Source: Clostridiales bacterium
GTDB taxonomy: Bacteria; Bacillota; Clostridia; Christensenellales; Aristaeellaceae
Length of the DNA stretch: 7,739 nt
NCBI GenBank assembly: GCA_019420065.1
Contig: JAHZHX010000030.1
Coordinates: 1 to 7,739, forward strand
Direction: 5' to 3'
Part shown: piece after piece, positions 1 to 6,001 of the stretch
Position numbering within the stretch: position 1 is the first letter of the stretch
Layout of the letters: each line of letters opens with the position of its first letter
Notes under the pieces: model-generated
Database searches by the model: none
Seen by the model: only the letters and a program-made list of their open reading frames with translations
Told to the model about the DNA's origin: nothing
Made by a program: the position numbers and the translations under genes

Positions 1-20
1 TCGCTTTAGCGAAATTTCAT

Positions 21-86
21 CGCAGGGCATCAAAAAGACTTTTTTGATGCCCTGCGCCCTCTTTCCGGCATGAAAAGAGGGCGCAG
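21..86. repeat. Two overlapping, mutually exclusive hairpins
   Basis: Stem A pairs 21-36 with 41-56 around a GACT loop, and its inner end carries an A-run facing a T-run. Stem B pairs 52-64 with 74-86. They share bases 52-56, so a single-stranded transcript could not form both completely. This geometry resembles alternative-structure switches, but it could also be the scar of repeated palindromic insertions. Confidence 0.65.
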
Positions 87-255
87 AGCGTTGATAAAGC
101 CCGCAAGCGCAAAAATTCCTTCCAAGAAAGAGAAAATCGAAGGAATTTTTGCTTGCTGCGTCAACTTCACTTGCAGATGGCGGTCACTTACGTCTGTGTA
201 AGCTCCCTGATCTGCAAGTTCGTTTCCTTGTCTTGCAGGCTTTCTCGGCCTCTGC

Positions 256-282
256 CAGTCTGTTGACAAAGTCAACAGACTG
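256..282. repeat. Perfect 12-bp hairpin with AAA loop
   Basis: CAGTCTGTTGAC at 256-267 pairs perfectly with 271-282 around a 3-nt loop. No T-run follows on either strand, so it is not a typical rho-independent terminator by itself. It sits directly against the left terminus of the 284-382 unit, which may reflect insertion beside a palindrome. Confidence 0.8.
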
Positions 283-283
283 A

Positions 284-382
284 GGGGCTGTCTCATTAAG
301 CGAAATTTCTACCACATACTGTCTGCGATAAAGTTCCTGCTCCACAATATGTGCAAGAAAAATACCTTAATAAGACAGCCCC
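284..382. mobile_element. MITE-like 99-bp unit with 17-bp terminal inverted repeats
   Basis: The left end GGGGCTGTCTCATTAAG (284-300) is matched by the reverse complement of 366-382 with one mismatch. An inner inverted repeat, 313-322 with 344-353, also has one mismatch. The unit is too short to code for a transposase. G-rich ends running inward from GGGGCTGTCT resemble insertion-sequence termini, so a non-autonomous derivative of an insertion sequence is a reasonable inference. No target-site duplication is evident (TGA on the left, TTC on the right). The left end directly abuts the perfect hairpin at 256-282. It could instead be a folded RNA element; both mismatches become G-U pairs in minus-strand RNA. 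Confidence 0.5.
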
Positions 383-423
383 TTCCTATATAGGTGTGCG
401 ATATTCAATTCCGGACAAAGCGC

Positions 424-1071
424 TCAGCGGTCATAGCCCACGGTTTTGAGAAACTGCCGGGCGATATGCATGCAGCCGACCTGGTTGGGATGGATGCGGT
501 CCCAGGCGATATTGCAGGGATGCATATGCTTAAAGAGCGCGTCCCAGGCCGATTGCAGATCCACACAGGGCAACTGATATTGCCGTGCCAATTCCTGCAC
601 GATTGCGCCGTATTCGTCCATGCGGGCGCGCATGGGATCCTGGCGATTTGGCTCCATGAAGTAGGGCGTCATGAGGATCATGCCCTTGACATGGGGCAGC
701 GTGCGGCAGATAAGCGATTCATAATTTTTACGGAATTCCTCCGGCGGCACGTGGGTTTCGGGCATTTCGGGCATGTCGAACTGCCGCCAAACATCGTTAA
801 TGCCGATCAGCACGCTGACCCAATCAGGATGCAGCTGCATGACGTCGGTTTCCCAGCGGGCGACGAGGTCGCGCGTTTGGTTGCCGCCGATCCCCATGTT
901 GATGATGCGCAGATGCAGCTCAGGGTAGGCGCTGGTGAGCATCGCGCCCACGTCGGCCACATAGCTGGTGCCCCAAGCATCGCGCAGCCCCTCGCCGACA
1001 GGACGCTTGCGGTTGTAATCGGAAATGGAGTCGCCAATGAACAAAACGGTATCGCCTTTGTTAAACAGCAT
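424..1071 (-). CDS. SGNH/GDSL-family hydrolase (esterase/lipase-like)
   Basis: A 215-residue SGNH hydrolase of the flavodoxin-like esterase fold. The family blocks are all present: block I FIGDS with nucleophile Ser15; block II NMGIGGN (58-64) with the oxyanion glycine; block III GIND (90-93) with oxyanion Asn92; and block V DRIH with Asp191 and His194 of the catalytic triad. There is no signal peptide or membrane segment, so it should act in the cytoplasm. Family members remove acyl, often acetyl, groups from sugars or lipids; the substrate here is not recognisable. The start at 1071 is supported by AAGGAG at 1079-1084, 7 nt upstream. It is the last gene of a minus-strand operon with ThuA-like and DUF1292 genes, and a hairpin lies just before its ribosome binding site. 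The sugar-linked ThuA neighbour hints at a carbohydrate ester substrate (inference). Confidence 0.93.
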   Translation of the reverse strand: MLFNKGDTVLFIGDSISDYNRKRPVGEGLRDAWGTSYVADVGAMLTSAYPELHLRIINMGIGGNQTRDLVARWETDVMQLHPDWVSVLIGINDVWRQFDMPEMPETHVPPEEFRKNYESLICRTLPHVKGMILMTPYFMEPNRQDPMRARMDEYGAIVQELARQYQLPCVDLQSAWDALFKHMHPCNIAWDRIHPNQVGCMHIARQFLKTVGYDR

Positions 1072-1086
1072 ATTGCTTCTCCTTGG

Positions 1087-1110
1087 AAAAGCCGCCCCAC
1101 AGGGACGGCT
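1087..1110 (-). terminator. Intercistronic rho-independent terminator or attenuator
   Basis: Read on the minus strand, a 9-bp stem (1110-1102 with 1098-1090, including one T-G wobble) closes a 3-nt TGT loop and is followed by TTTT at 1090-1087. It lies 8 nt after the DUF1292 stop codon and ends beside the ribosome binding site of the SGNH gene. The U-run is short, so partial termination is likelier than a complete stop. The wobble pair folds only in the minus-strand transcript, which supports this orientation. Confidence 0.6.
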
Positions 1111-1117
1111 CTGGTTT

Positions 1118-1438
1118 TTATTCCGGATCGTTCAGTTCTTCAATAATATCGCTGTCATCCTCAAAGTTGGTTTTGACCACTTCGATCAGCGCGTCCATCA
1201 GTTCCTGCTCCACAGGCTCAAATTCTTCGATCTCTTCGCCGTCCTCGTCAACTGATTCCGTCACGCGCATAACAAAGAAGGTGACCTCCTCCAGGTTGTC
1301 GTTGGGCGCCTCCACATCGTCGCTGAGCAGCACATACTCTTCGCCGTTGTAGTAAAAATAGCGATTGACCCGCAGCAGCAGGCGGTTGCCTTCCTCGTCG
1401 GTGCCTTCCACAATATCCAGGTTTTCATCGTCGATCAT
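1118..1438 (-). CDS. DUF1292 family protein (YrzB-like), small and acidic
   Basis: A 106-residue, strongly acidic protein. It matches the DUF1292 pattern: an N-terminal Asp/Glu stretch, then DEEGNR (14-19) leading into a hydrophobic strand, YFYYNGEEYVLL (27-38), a linker, a second strand with FFVMRV (54-59), and an acidic EDGEEIEEFEPV segment followed by a C-terminal helix. The function of the family is unknown; no catalytic residues or membrane segments are visible. AAGGAGG at 1447-1453 sits 8 nt before the ATG. In many Firmicutes the family gene lies in the alaS-yrzL-yrrK(ruvX)-yrzB cluster (general knowledge). Here it sits between a ThuA-like gene (18 nt upstream) and an SGNH hydrolase, so it may be a relocated or extra copy. 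Confidence 0.88.
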   Translation of the reverse strand: MIDDENLDIVEGTDEEGNRLLLRVNRYFYYNGEEYVLLSDDVEAPNDNLEEVTFFVMRVTESVDEDGEEIEEFEPVEQELMDALIEVVKTNFEDDSDIIEELNDPE

Positions 1439-1456
1439 GGAAAATGCCTCCTTAAA

Positions 1457-2206
1457 TCAATGATCGATGCGATCACAGTCCGGTACGCGTTCCAGTTCGC
1501 CCACATGCGGGCAGCCCTCGCGCACATTCAGCCCTTCCGGACGGGCGACATAGCGTACCGCGTTGCGGATAACGGTGCGGACATACTCGTTTTCCTTATA
1601 GGTGGGATAGGTTTCGTGGCCGGGCTGGAAGTAGAAAACCCTGCCGTAGCCCCGGCGCCATACGCAGCCGCAGCGGAAAATCTGCCCGGATTGATACCAG
1701 GCGGACAGCACCAGCTCGTCAGGGGTGGGAATGTCAAAATGCTCGCCATACATTTCCTCATGCGCGATCTCAAAATAGGGCGGCAGTCCCTTGGCGATGG
1801 GATGTACGGGATCGATTACGAAAATGCGCTCGCGCTCGCCCACCTCGTTCCAGGTCAGAGAGCAGGAGGTACCCATCAGGCGCTTGAAGGGCTTGGAGTT
1901 GTGGCCGGAATGCAGCACGATCAAGCCCATGCCTGCAAGCACATGCTGCTGCACGCGCTCGGCCACTTCATCGGGTACCAGCTTGTGACGCACATGGCCC
2001 CACCAAAGAAGCACGTCGGTATTGTCGAGCACTTCTTCGGTCAGGCCGCACTCAGGGTCTTCCAGCGTTGCGGTACGCACGACAACGTCGTCGCATTCCA
2101 GCATTTCCTTCAGGGCCATGTGAATGCCGTCCGGATAGACCTTTTGCACGCGTTCATTGTTTTTTTCATGATAGAATTCATTCCATATGGTTACGCGGAT
2201 CGCCAT
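1457..2206 (-). CDS. ThuA-like domain protein (trehalose utilization family)
   Basis: A 249-residue protein of the ThuA family (type 1 glutamine amidotransferase-like fold). Signature stretches are TDVLLWWGHVRH (63-74), GLIVLHSGHNSKPF (94-107), the HEEMYGEHF segment (149-157), and GYGRVFYFQPGHETYP (186-201). The repeated His and Glu residues in these motifs are the likely active-site or metal ligands. There is no signal peptide. ThuA was named for trehalose use in rhizobia, and family members are linked to metabolism of oxidised (keto) disaccharides; the substrate here cannot be told from sequence. The ATG at 2206 has AAAGGAGG 10 nt upstream (2217-2224). An ATG inside the ribosome-binding region is out of frame. 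It is the first gene of a three-gene minus-strand operon with its own promoter near 2250. Confidence 0.92.
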   Translation of the reverse strand: MAIRVTIWNEFYHEKNNERVQKVYPDGIHMALKEMLECDDVVVRTATLEDPECGLTEEVLDNTDVLLWWGHVRHKLVPDEVAERVQQHVLAGMGLIVLHSGHNSKPFKRLMGTSCSLTWNEVGERERIFVIDPVHPIAKGLPPYFEIAHEEMYGEHFDIPTPDELVLSAWYQSGQIFRCGCVWRRGYGRVFYFQPGHETYPTYKENEYVRTVIRNAVRYVARPEGLNVREGCPHVGELERVPDCDRIDH

Positions 2207-2247
2207 GGTGGCATCGCCTCCTTTGATTTGAGAGAATTACCGGCTAT

Positions 2248-2274
2248 ATTATAACAGATTTTTTGTTTTTGCAA
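2248..2274 (-). promoter_or_regulatory. Promoter of the ThuA-DUF1292-SGNH operon
   Basis: On the minus strand there is a perfect TATAAT -10 box at 2253-2248. A candidate -35 TTGCAA lies at 2274-2269 with a short 15-nt spacer; a weaker -35 one or two bases further away is also possible. The spacer is A-rich. The -10 box lies about 40 nt upstream of the thuA-like start codon. Confidence 0.6.
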
Positions 2275-2379
2275 CAGGCGGATGCTGCTATTTGACTGAC
2301 AAAAAGCGCTAATTTGTTTCTTCCAGGGGCGGCGGGTGCGCATCCCTCCTGTTTCATCCAAGTGTAGTTTGAAATAACA

Positions 2380-2408
2380 TTGAAAAAAACATAGAAATCG
2401 AGTATAAT
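2380..2408 (+). promoter_or_regulatory. Sigma-A promoter of DUF951-lepB
   Basis: TTGAAA (-35) at 2380-2385 and TATAAT (-10) at 2403-2408 are separated by exactly 17 nt, the optimum for the housekeeping sigma factor. The -10 box ends 32 nt before the GTG start codon of the DUF951 gene. This looks like a good constitutive promoter. Confidence 0.85.
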
Positions 2409-2440
2409 GTAATCAATGACGCGGCAAAGGAGGCGGGAAA

Positions 2441-2665
2441 GTGACGGAAGAAATTCGCTTAGGCGATGTTGTGCAAACGCGCAAGAAGCATCCCTGCGGT
2501 ACGGACGAGTGGACGGTCATCCGCACCGGGGCGGATATTAAGATTCGCTGTCACGGCTGCGGCCGGATCGTGATGCTGGACCGGCAGGACTTTCTGCGCC
2601 GCCGCAAGCGTTTGATATCGCAAGGGGCCTTGCCTGATGTGCAAAAGGAGTTGGATGCAAAGTGA
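2441..2665 (+). CDS. DUF951 family protein (YyzM-like)
   Basis: A 74-residue basic protein matching DUF951. The diagnostic features are LGDVVQTRKKHPCG (7-20), a DEWTVIRTGADIKIRC strand-rich centre (22-37), and CHGCGRIVMLDR (37-48), followed by an Arg/Lys-rich helix (52-58). His17 and Cys19 with the C37-x-x-C40 pair could make a small zinc site (inference). The function of the family is unknown; the basic tail and small beta-fold suggest nucleic-acid contact. The start is GTG at 2441, placed by AAAGGAGG at 2426-2433, 7 nt upstream. Its stop overlaps the lepB start by 4 bp (GTGA), implying translational coupling. Family genes often sit near parB/rpsF/ychF in other Firmicutes (general knowledge); here the partner is lepB. 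Confidence 0.93.
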   Translation: MTEEIRLGDVVQTRKKHPCGTDEWTVIRTGADIKIRCHGCGRIVMLDRQDFLRRRKRLISQGALPDVQKELDAK

Positions 2666-3309
2666 ACACTGAAACCGAAAAAAAAGTAAATGCGGAAAAT
2701 GCGGCGGAGATCAAGCCTGCGAATGAAAAAAAGAAAAAGACGGTAAAACAGGAAATTATGAGCTGGATTATGACTCTGCTGGTCGCGGTTGTGGTAGCGC
2801 TGCTGATCCGCGCGTTTCTTTTCGAGCCGATTCGCGTGGACGGCGAGAGCATGCGCAATACGCTTCAGGATGGCGAGATCGTGCTGGTGACCAAGCCTGA
2901 ATATCTGCGCGGCAATATTCAGCGAGGCGATGTGGTGATCTGCCGTTATCCGAACCGCAATTCCAGCTCCAAAGTATCGCTTGGCGGCTCGCTGGAGATT
3001 ACTTTTACCAACCATACGCTGTTTGTCAAGCGCCTGATCGCCCTGCCGGGCGACACGCTGGAGATCCGCGAGGGCGCGGTATACGTGAATAATGAGCTCG
3101 TGGATGAATCGGGGATCGATTTTTACTCTGTTTCCCACAGCAGCTATGGGCCGGTCACCCTGGGCGAGGATGATTATTTTGTGATGGGCGATAACCGCGG
3201 CAATTCCAACGATTCGCGCCGCGTGGGCTTTATCAGCCGGGATATGATCGTAGGTCATGTCAAGTGCGTGCTCTGGCCGCTGAATAAGCTGGGAAAGAGC
3301 GTGAAATAA
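2662..3309 (+). CDS. lepB: Signal peptidase I
   Basis: A 215-residue type I signal peptidase (S26 family) of the short Gram-positive form. A lysine-rich cytoplasmic N-terminus (1-30) precedes one membrane segment (about 33-54); the catalytic domain lies outside. Box B is VDGESMRNTL with nucleophile Ser63. Box D is FVKRLIALPGD (121-131) with general base Lys123. Box E is MGDNRGNSNDSR (175-186). It cleaves signal peptides from Sec- and Tat-exported proteins on the outer face of the membrane. The start is GTG at 2662, overlapping the DUF951 stop as GTGA; AAAAGGAG at 2643-2650 lies 11 nt upstream. The 26-residue hydrophilic leader is longer than in minimal homologues. Transcription ends at the hairpin at 3318-3347. 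Confidence 0.97.
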   Translation: MNTETEKKVNAENAAEIKPANEKKKKTVKQEIMSWIMTLLVAVVVALLIRAFLFEPIRVDGESMRNTLQDGEIVLVTKPEYLRGNIQRGDVVICRYPNRNSSSKVSLGGSLEITFTNHTLFVKRLIALPGDTLEIREGAVYVNNELVDESGIDFYSVSHSSYGPVTLGEDDYFVMGDNRGNSNDSRRVGFISRDMIVGHVKCVLWPLNKLGKSVK

Positions 3310-3317
3310 TGTGTTCG

Positions 3318-3347
3318 ATAAGGCGAGGCTCGGCTTCGCCTTATTTT
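3318..3347 (+). terminator. Rho-independent terminator after lepB
   Basis: A 12-bp stem (3318-3329 with 3333-3344, one G-U wobble) closes a 3-nt TCG loop and ends in TTTT (3344-3347). It begins 9 nt after the lepB stop codon. It separates the DUF951-lepB unit from the flavin-reductase gene, although readthrough may feed that gene because no clear promoter follows. Confidence 0.8.
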
Positions 3348-3376
3348 GTCATATTCTGTTTTTGGAGGAGGGCTTC

Positions 3377-3976
3377 ATGGCGTTTCAATCCCTAAAACCG
3401 GGTACGCTGCTGTGTCCGGTACCGGCGGTGATGGTATCGTGCGCATCGGAGACGGCGCGCCCTAATATTATTACGGTGGCATGGGCAGGCACGGCGTGCA
3501 GCCAGCCGCCGATGCTGAGCATTGCAGTACGCAAGGAGCGCTTTTCCCATGCGATCATTCGGGAGAGCGGCGAGTTTGTGGTCAATCTGGTAGGCAAGGG
3601 ACAACTGACGGCGACGGACTATTGCGGAGTGAAATCGGGGCGCGACGGCGATAAATTTGCCGCGTGCCATTTAACGCCTGTCGCCGTGCCGGAAATGCGC
3701 TACGCCCCTGCCATTGAAGAGTGCCCCCTGTATCTGGCCTGCCGCACCGAGCAGGTGCTGGCGCTGGGATCGCATGATCTGTTTGTAGCGCGCATCGTCG
3801 GCATGGGCGTGCAGGAACGCCTGCTGCTGCAAAATGGTAAAATTGATTTGAGCGGCGCGGAACTGGTGGCCTACAGCCATGGCGAGTACCGTGCGCTGGG
3901 CGAGGCGCTGGGCTTTTTTGGCTATTCTGTCGCGTCGTCCGAGGTGCGTGAGCGCAGGATGCGCGAGCTGCGCTGA
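3377..3976 (+). CDS. Flavin reductase-like, FMN-binding split-barrel protein
   Basis: A 199-residue protein of the flavin reductase-like family (split-barrel FMN-binding fold). Recognisable parts are NIITVAWAGTACSQPPMLSIAVRKERFS (30-57, read as adjoining strands around the flavin site), FVVNLV (67-72), DYCGVKSGRDGDKF (81-94), GSHDLFVARIVG (131-142) and AYSHGEYRALGE (165-176). Relatives use NAD(P)H to reduce free flavin or bind FMN as an uncharacterised oxidoreductase; the physiological substrate is unknown. The open frame runs upstream to 3311, but that part lies inside the lepB terminator. The ATG at 3377, with GGAGGAGGG at 3364-3372, is the real start. The deoB start follows after 22 nt, so it probably shares a transcript with the nucleoside salvage genes. 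No signal peptide is seen. Confidence 0.92.
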   Translation: MAFQSLKPGTLLCPVPAVMVSCASETARPNIITVAWAGTACSQPPMLSIAVRKERFSHAIIRESGEFVVNLVGKGQLTATDYCGVKSGRDGDKFAACHLTPVAVPEMRYAPAIEECPLYLACRTEQVLALGSHDLFVARIVGMGVQERLLLQNGKIDLSGAELVAYSHGEYRALGEALGFFGYSVASSEVRERRMRELR

Positions 3977-3998
3977 CGATTGAGGGAGGGAAAAGCAT

Positions 3999-5180
3999 AT
4001 GCTGAAACGGGCAATTCTGATCGTATTGGATTCGGTGGGCGTAGGCGACGCGCCGGACGCTGCCGCATATGGCGACGCGGGCGCGAATACGGTAGGACAT
4101 ATTGCGCAGCAAACGCATTTGGCGCTGCCGCACCTGTGCCGATTGGGCTTTGGGCACATACCCGGCACGGGGCTGGAAAAGGATATAGCGGCTGCAGGCG
4201 CTTTTGGGCGGCTGACGGAAGCCTCCAAGGGGAAGGATACCACGACCGGGCATTGGGAGATTGCGGGCCTCAGACTGGATGTTCCCTTCCCGACGTATCC
4301 GAACGGCTTTCCGGCGGAGCTGATGGAACGCTTTTCCGCACTGATCGGGCGCGGGTGGCTGGGCAACAAGCCGGCCAGCGGCACGGCGATTTTGCGCGAG
4401 CTGGGCGAGGAGCATATGCGCACCGGCAAAGTGATTGTTTATACGTCGGCGGACAGCGTGTTCCAGGTGGCGGCGCATGAGGACGTTGTGCCGGTTGAGG
4501 AGCTGTATGAGATTTGCCGCAAGGCGCGGTCCCTGCTGCAGGGCGAGCATGGCGTGGGCCGTGTGATTGCGCGGCCTTTCACCGGCGTCTGCGCGCAGGA
4601 TTTTAAGCGCACGCCGCGCAGGCATGACTTTTCGCTTGAACCGGCGGGCGATACGCTGCTGGACGTGATGTCCGCCGCCGGTCTGGATACGCTGGCCGTG
4701 GGCAAAATCGAAGATATCTTCAATATGCGCGGAATTACGCAAAGCGTGCATTCGGCAGGCAACCCCGCCTGCCTGGAGGCGCTGATGGCGGATCTGAAGC
4801 AGGATTTTCATGGCCTATGCTTTGTGAATCTGGTGGATTTTGATATGAATTGCGGACATCGGCGCGACGTGGCGGCCTATGCGCAGTGTCTGCGGGATTT
4901 TGACGCTTTCCTGCCGCAGATTCTGGGGGCCATGAACGATGAGGATCTTTTGCTGATTACGGCCGATCACGGGTGCGATCCAACCTATGCAGGGACCGAC
5001 CATACCCGCGAGCGGGTGCCGCTGCTGTGCTGGCATCGCGGCATGCGCCGCGCCATAGACCTGGGTACGCGCGGAAGCTATGCCGATATTGCCGCCACTG
5101 TCAGCGAGGGCTTTGATCTGGGCGAACGTTTTGGCGCGGCGTCATTCTGGAAGGAACTGGAGATGGAACAGCATGAATGA
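3999..5180 (+). CDS. deoB: Phosphopentomutase
   Basis: A 393-residue DeoB, full length for the family (alkaline phosphatase superfamily, Mn-dependent). It interconverts ribose-1-phosphate or deoxyribose-1-phosphate with the 5-phosphates, linking nucleoside breakdown to central metabolism in the cytoplasm. Seen in the sequence: LIVLDSVGVGDAPD (7-20) with metal ligand Asp11; KGKDTTTGHWE (77-87) with the phospho-accepting Thr83; NLVDFDMNCGHRRD (277-290) with Asp282 and His287; TADHGCDP (321-328) with Asp323 and His324; and TDHTRE (333-338) with His335. The spacing between these residues matches that known for Bacillus DeoB. GAGGGAGGG at 3982-3990 precedes the ATG by 8 nt. It overlaps punA by 8 bp, so the two are translationally coupled. 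Confidence 0.98.
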   Translation: MLKRAILIVLDSVGVGDAPDAAAYGDAGANTVGHIAQQTHLALPHLCRLGFGHIPGTGLEKDIAAAGAFGRLTEASKGKDTTTGHWEIAGLRLDVPFPTYPNGFPAELMERFSALIGRGWLGNKPASGTAILRELGEEHMRTGKVIVYTSADSVFQVAAHEDVVPVEELYEICRKARSLLQGEHGVGRVIARPFTGVCAQDFKRTPRRHDFSLEPAGDTLLDVMSAAGLDTLAVGKIEDIFNMRGITQSVHSAGNPACLEALMADLKQDFHGLCFVNLVDFDMNCGHRRDVAAYAQCLRDFDAFLPQILGAMNDEDLLLITADHGCDPTYAGTDHTRERVPLLCWHRGMRRAIDLGTRGSYADIAATVSEGFDLGERFGAASFWKELEMEQHE

Positions 5181-5994
5181 GATGGAAAGAATTGATTGCG
5201 CGGCGGCATACATCCGCGAGGCGCTGGGCGCGGCGGAAATTGGCCTGGTGCTGGGCAGCGGTCTGGGCGGCTATGTGGAGGCGCTGCAGGAGGCGCGCAT
5301 GGCGCCGTACAGCGAAATCCCCGGCTTTCCGCAGTCCACTGTGGCCGGGCACGCCGGGGAAATGTGGAGCGGCCTGCTGCATGGCAAGCGGGTTTTGATG
5401 ATGCGCGGGCGCTTTCATGCCTATGAGGGGCATGAACTGCGCGATGTGACGCTGCCTGTGCGCGTGATGGCGCGCATGGGTGTCAAGACGCTGATCCTGA
5501 CCAACGCTGCCGGGGCAGTGAATACCGCGTTCAAACCGGGCGAGCTGATGCTCATCAGCGATTTTATCAACCTCTCAGGCAAAAATCCGCTGACCGGCCC
5601 CAACCTGGAAGCGTTCGGCCCCCGTTTTCCCGATATGTCCCGGGCGTATGATCCATCGCTGCGCGCGCTTGCGCGGGAGGTGGCCAAACGCGAGGGGATT
5701 GTGCTGCGCGAGGGCGTATATACCTGGATGAACGGTCCCACCTATGAAACGCCGGCCGAGGTGCGCATGGCGCGCATTCTTGGCAGCGACGCGGTGGGCA
5801 TGTCCACTGTGCCGGAGACCATTGTGGCCGTCCACAGCGGCATGAAGGTGCTGGGCATTTCCTGCCTGACCAACATGGCGGCCGGGATCTTGGACGCGCC
5901 GCTGTCCCATCAGGAGGTGATGGAAACAGGCGAGCGGGTGCGCGATACCTTCCGCCGCCTGCTGGACGGCGTGATTGGCGGGCTGACGGTATAA
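5173..5994 (+). CDS. punA: Purine nucleoside phosphorylase (trimeric class)
   Basis: A 273-residue member of the trimeric, PunA-type purine nucleoside phosphorylases. It splits purine (deoxy)nucleosides with phosphate to the free base and (deoxy)ribose-1-phosphate, the substrate of DeoB encoded just upstream. Motifs: GLVLGSGLGGY (24-34, phosphate loop), GRFHAYEGH (79-87), ILTNAAGA (108-115), GPTYETPAEVRM (188-199), VGMSTVPE (208-215) and SCLTNMAAG (230-238, base-binding region with Asn234). The open frame extends upstream to 5080 inside deoB, but ATG 5173 gives the usual family length and begins just before the deoB stop. A GGAG at 5159-5162 is 10 nt upstream. An ATG at 5182, three codons later, is an alternative start. 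Confidence 0.96.
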   Translation: MNEMERIDCAAAYIREALGAAEIGLVLGSGLGGYVEALQEARMAPYSEIPGFPQSTVAGHAGEMWSGLLHGKRVLMMRGRFHAYEGHELRDVTLPVRVMARMGVKTLILTNAAGAVNTAFKPGELMLISDFINLSGKNPLTGPNLEAFGPRFPDMSRAYDPSLRALAREVAKREGIVLREGVYTWMNGPTYETPAEVRMARILGSDAVGMSTVPETIVAVHSGMKVLGISCLTNMAAGILDAPLSHQEVMETGERVRDTFRRLLDGVIGGLTV

Positions 5995-6001
5995 GCAGCG
6001 G

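Larger units (their letters stand above)
1..383. repeat. Array of inverted repeats (hairpin-dense, non-coding)
   Basis: This stretch has no convincing gene and is packed with inverted repeats visible by eye. Stems are 21-36 with 41-56 (16 bp, 4-nt loop); 52-64 with 74-86 (13 bp, 9-nt loop); 111-122 with 139-150 (12 bp), extended by 103-108 with 151-156 across a 2-nt bulge; 169-178 with 210-219 (10 bp), enclosing 187-191 with 198-202; 256-267 with 271-282 (12 bp, AAA loop); and 284-300 with 366-382 (17 bp). The array may continue past the left edge. It lies downstream of the minus-strand operon, so it would be the 3' end of that transcript if there is readthrough. An 88-codon open frame crosses it on the minus strand (296-30) but looks like a by-product. 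It resembles an intergenic repeat or MITE cluster, or a structured RNA; the family is not identified. Confidence 0.75.
2207..2440. other. Divergent intergenic region, 234 bp
   Basis: This region separates the minus-strand ThuA operon from the plus-strand DUF951-lepB unit. It contains a back-to-back promoter pair (minus at 2248-2274, plus at 2380-2408). The ~105 bp between them (2275-2379) show no open frame and no convincing stem. A small AGCGCT palindrome (2305-2310) with ACAAA and TTTGT flanks is too irregular to call an operator. Confidence 0.6.

Noticed and set aside
30..296. 88-codon open frame on the minus strand across the hairpin array
   Set aside because: It starts inside the terminal inverted repeat, has no ribosome binding site, and its composition follows the palindromes. 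No domain is recognised. It could be a repeat-borne spurious frame; protein-level conservation would be needed to accept it.
284..382. The 17-bp inverted repeats as ends of a complete insertion sequence
   Set aside because: Only 65 bp lie between them, with no transposase coding capacity and no clear target-site duplication. At most this is a MITE-like remnant.
1460..2254. 264-codon plus-strand open frame opposite the ThuA-like gene
   Set aside because: It is a shadow of a gene with recognised motifs and a strong ribosome binding site. Similar shadows at 394-1146, 5567-6415 and 6502-7338 are rejected for the same reason.
2299..2317. Palindrome-like ACAAA...AGCGCT...TTTGT between the divergent promoters
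   Set aside because: The inner and outer dyads do not share one centre, so it is not a convincing operator.
3311..3376. Upstream extension of the flavin reductase frame from ATG 3311
   Set aside because: The first 22 codons coincide with the lepB terminator hairpin, and the ATG at 3377 has a strong ribosome binding site and fits the family N-terminus.
3582..4811. 409-codon minus-strand open frame opposite the flavin reductase gene and deoB
   Set aside because: It is antisense to two clearly recognised genes, is rich in Arg, Pro, His and Ala as expected for a G+C-rich shadow frame, and has no recognisable motif.
5080..5172. Upstream extension of the punA frame inside deoB
   Set aside because: It would overlap deoB by about 100 bp and exceed the usual family length. 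ATG 5173 fits better.
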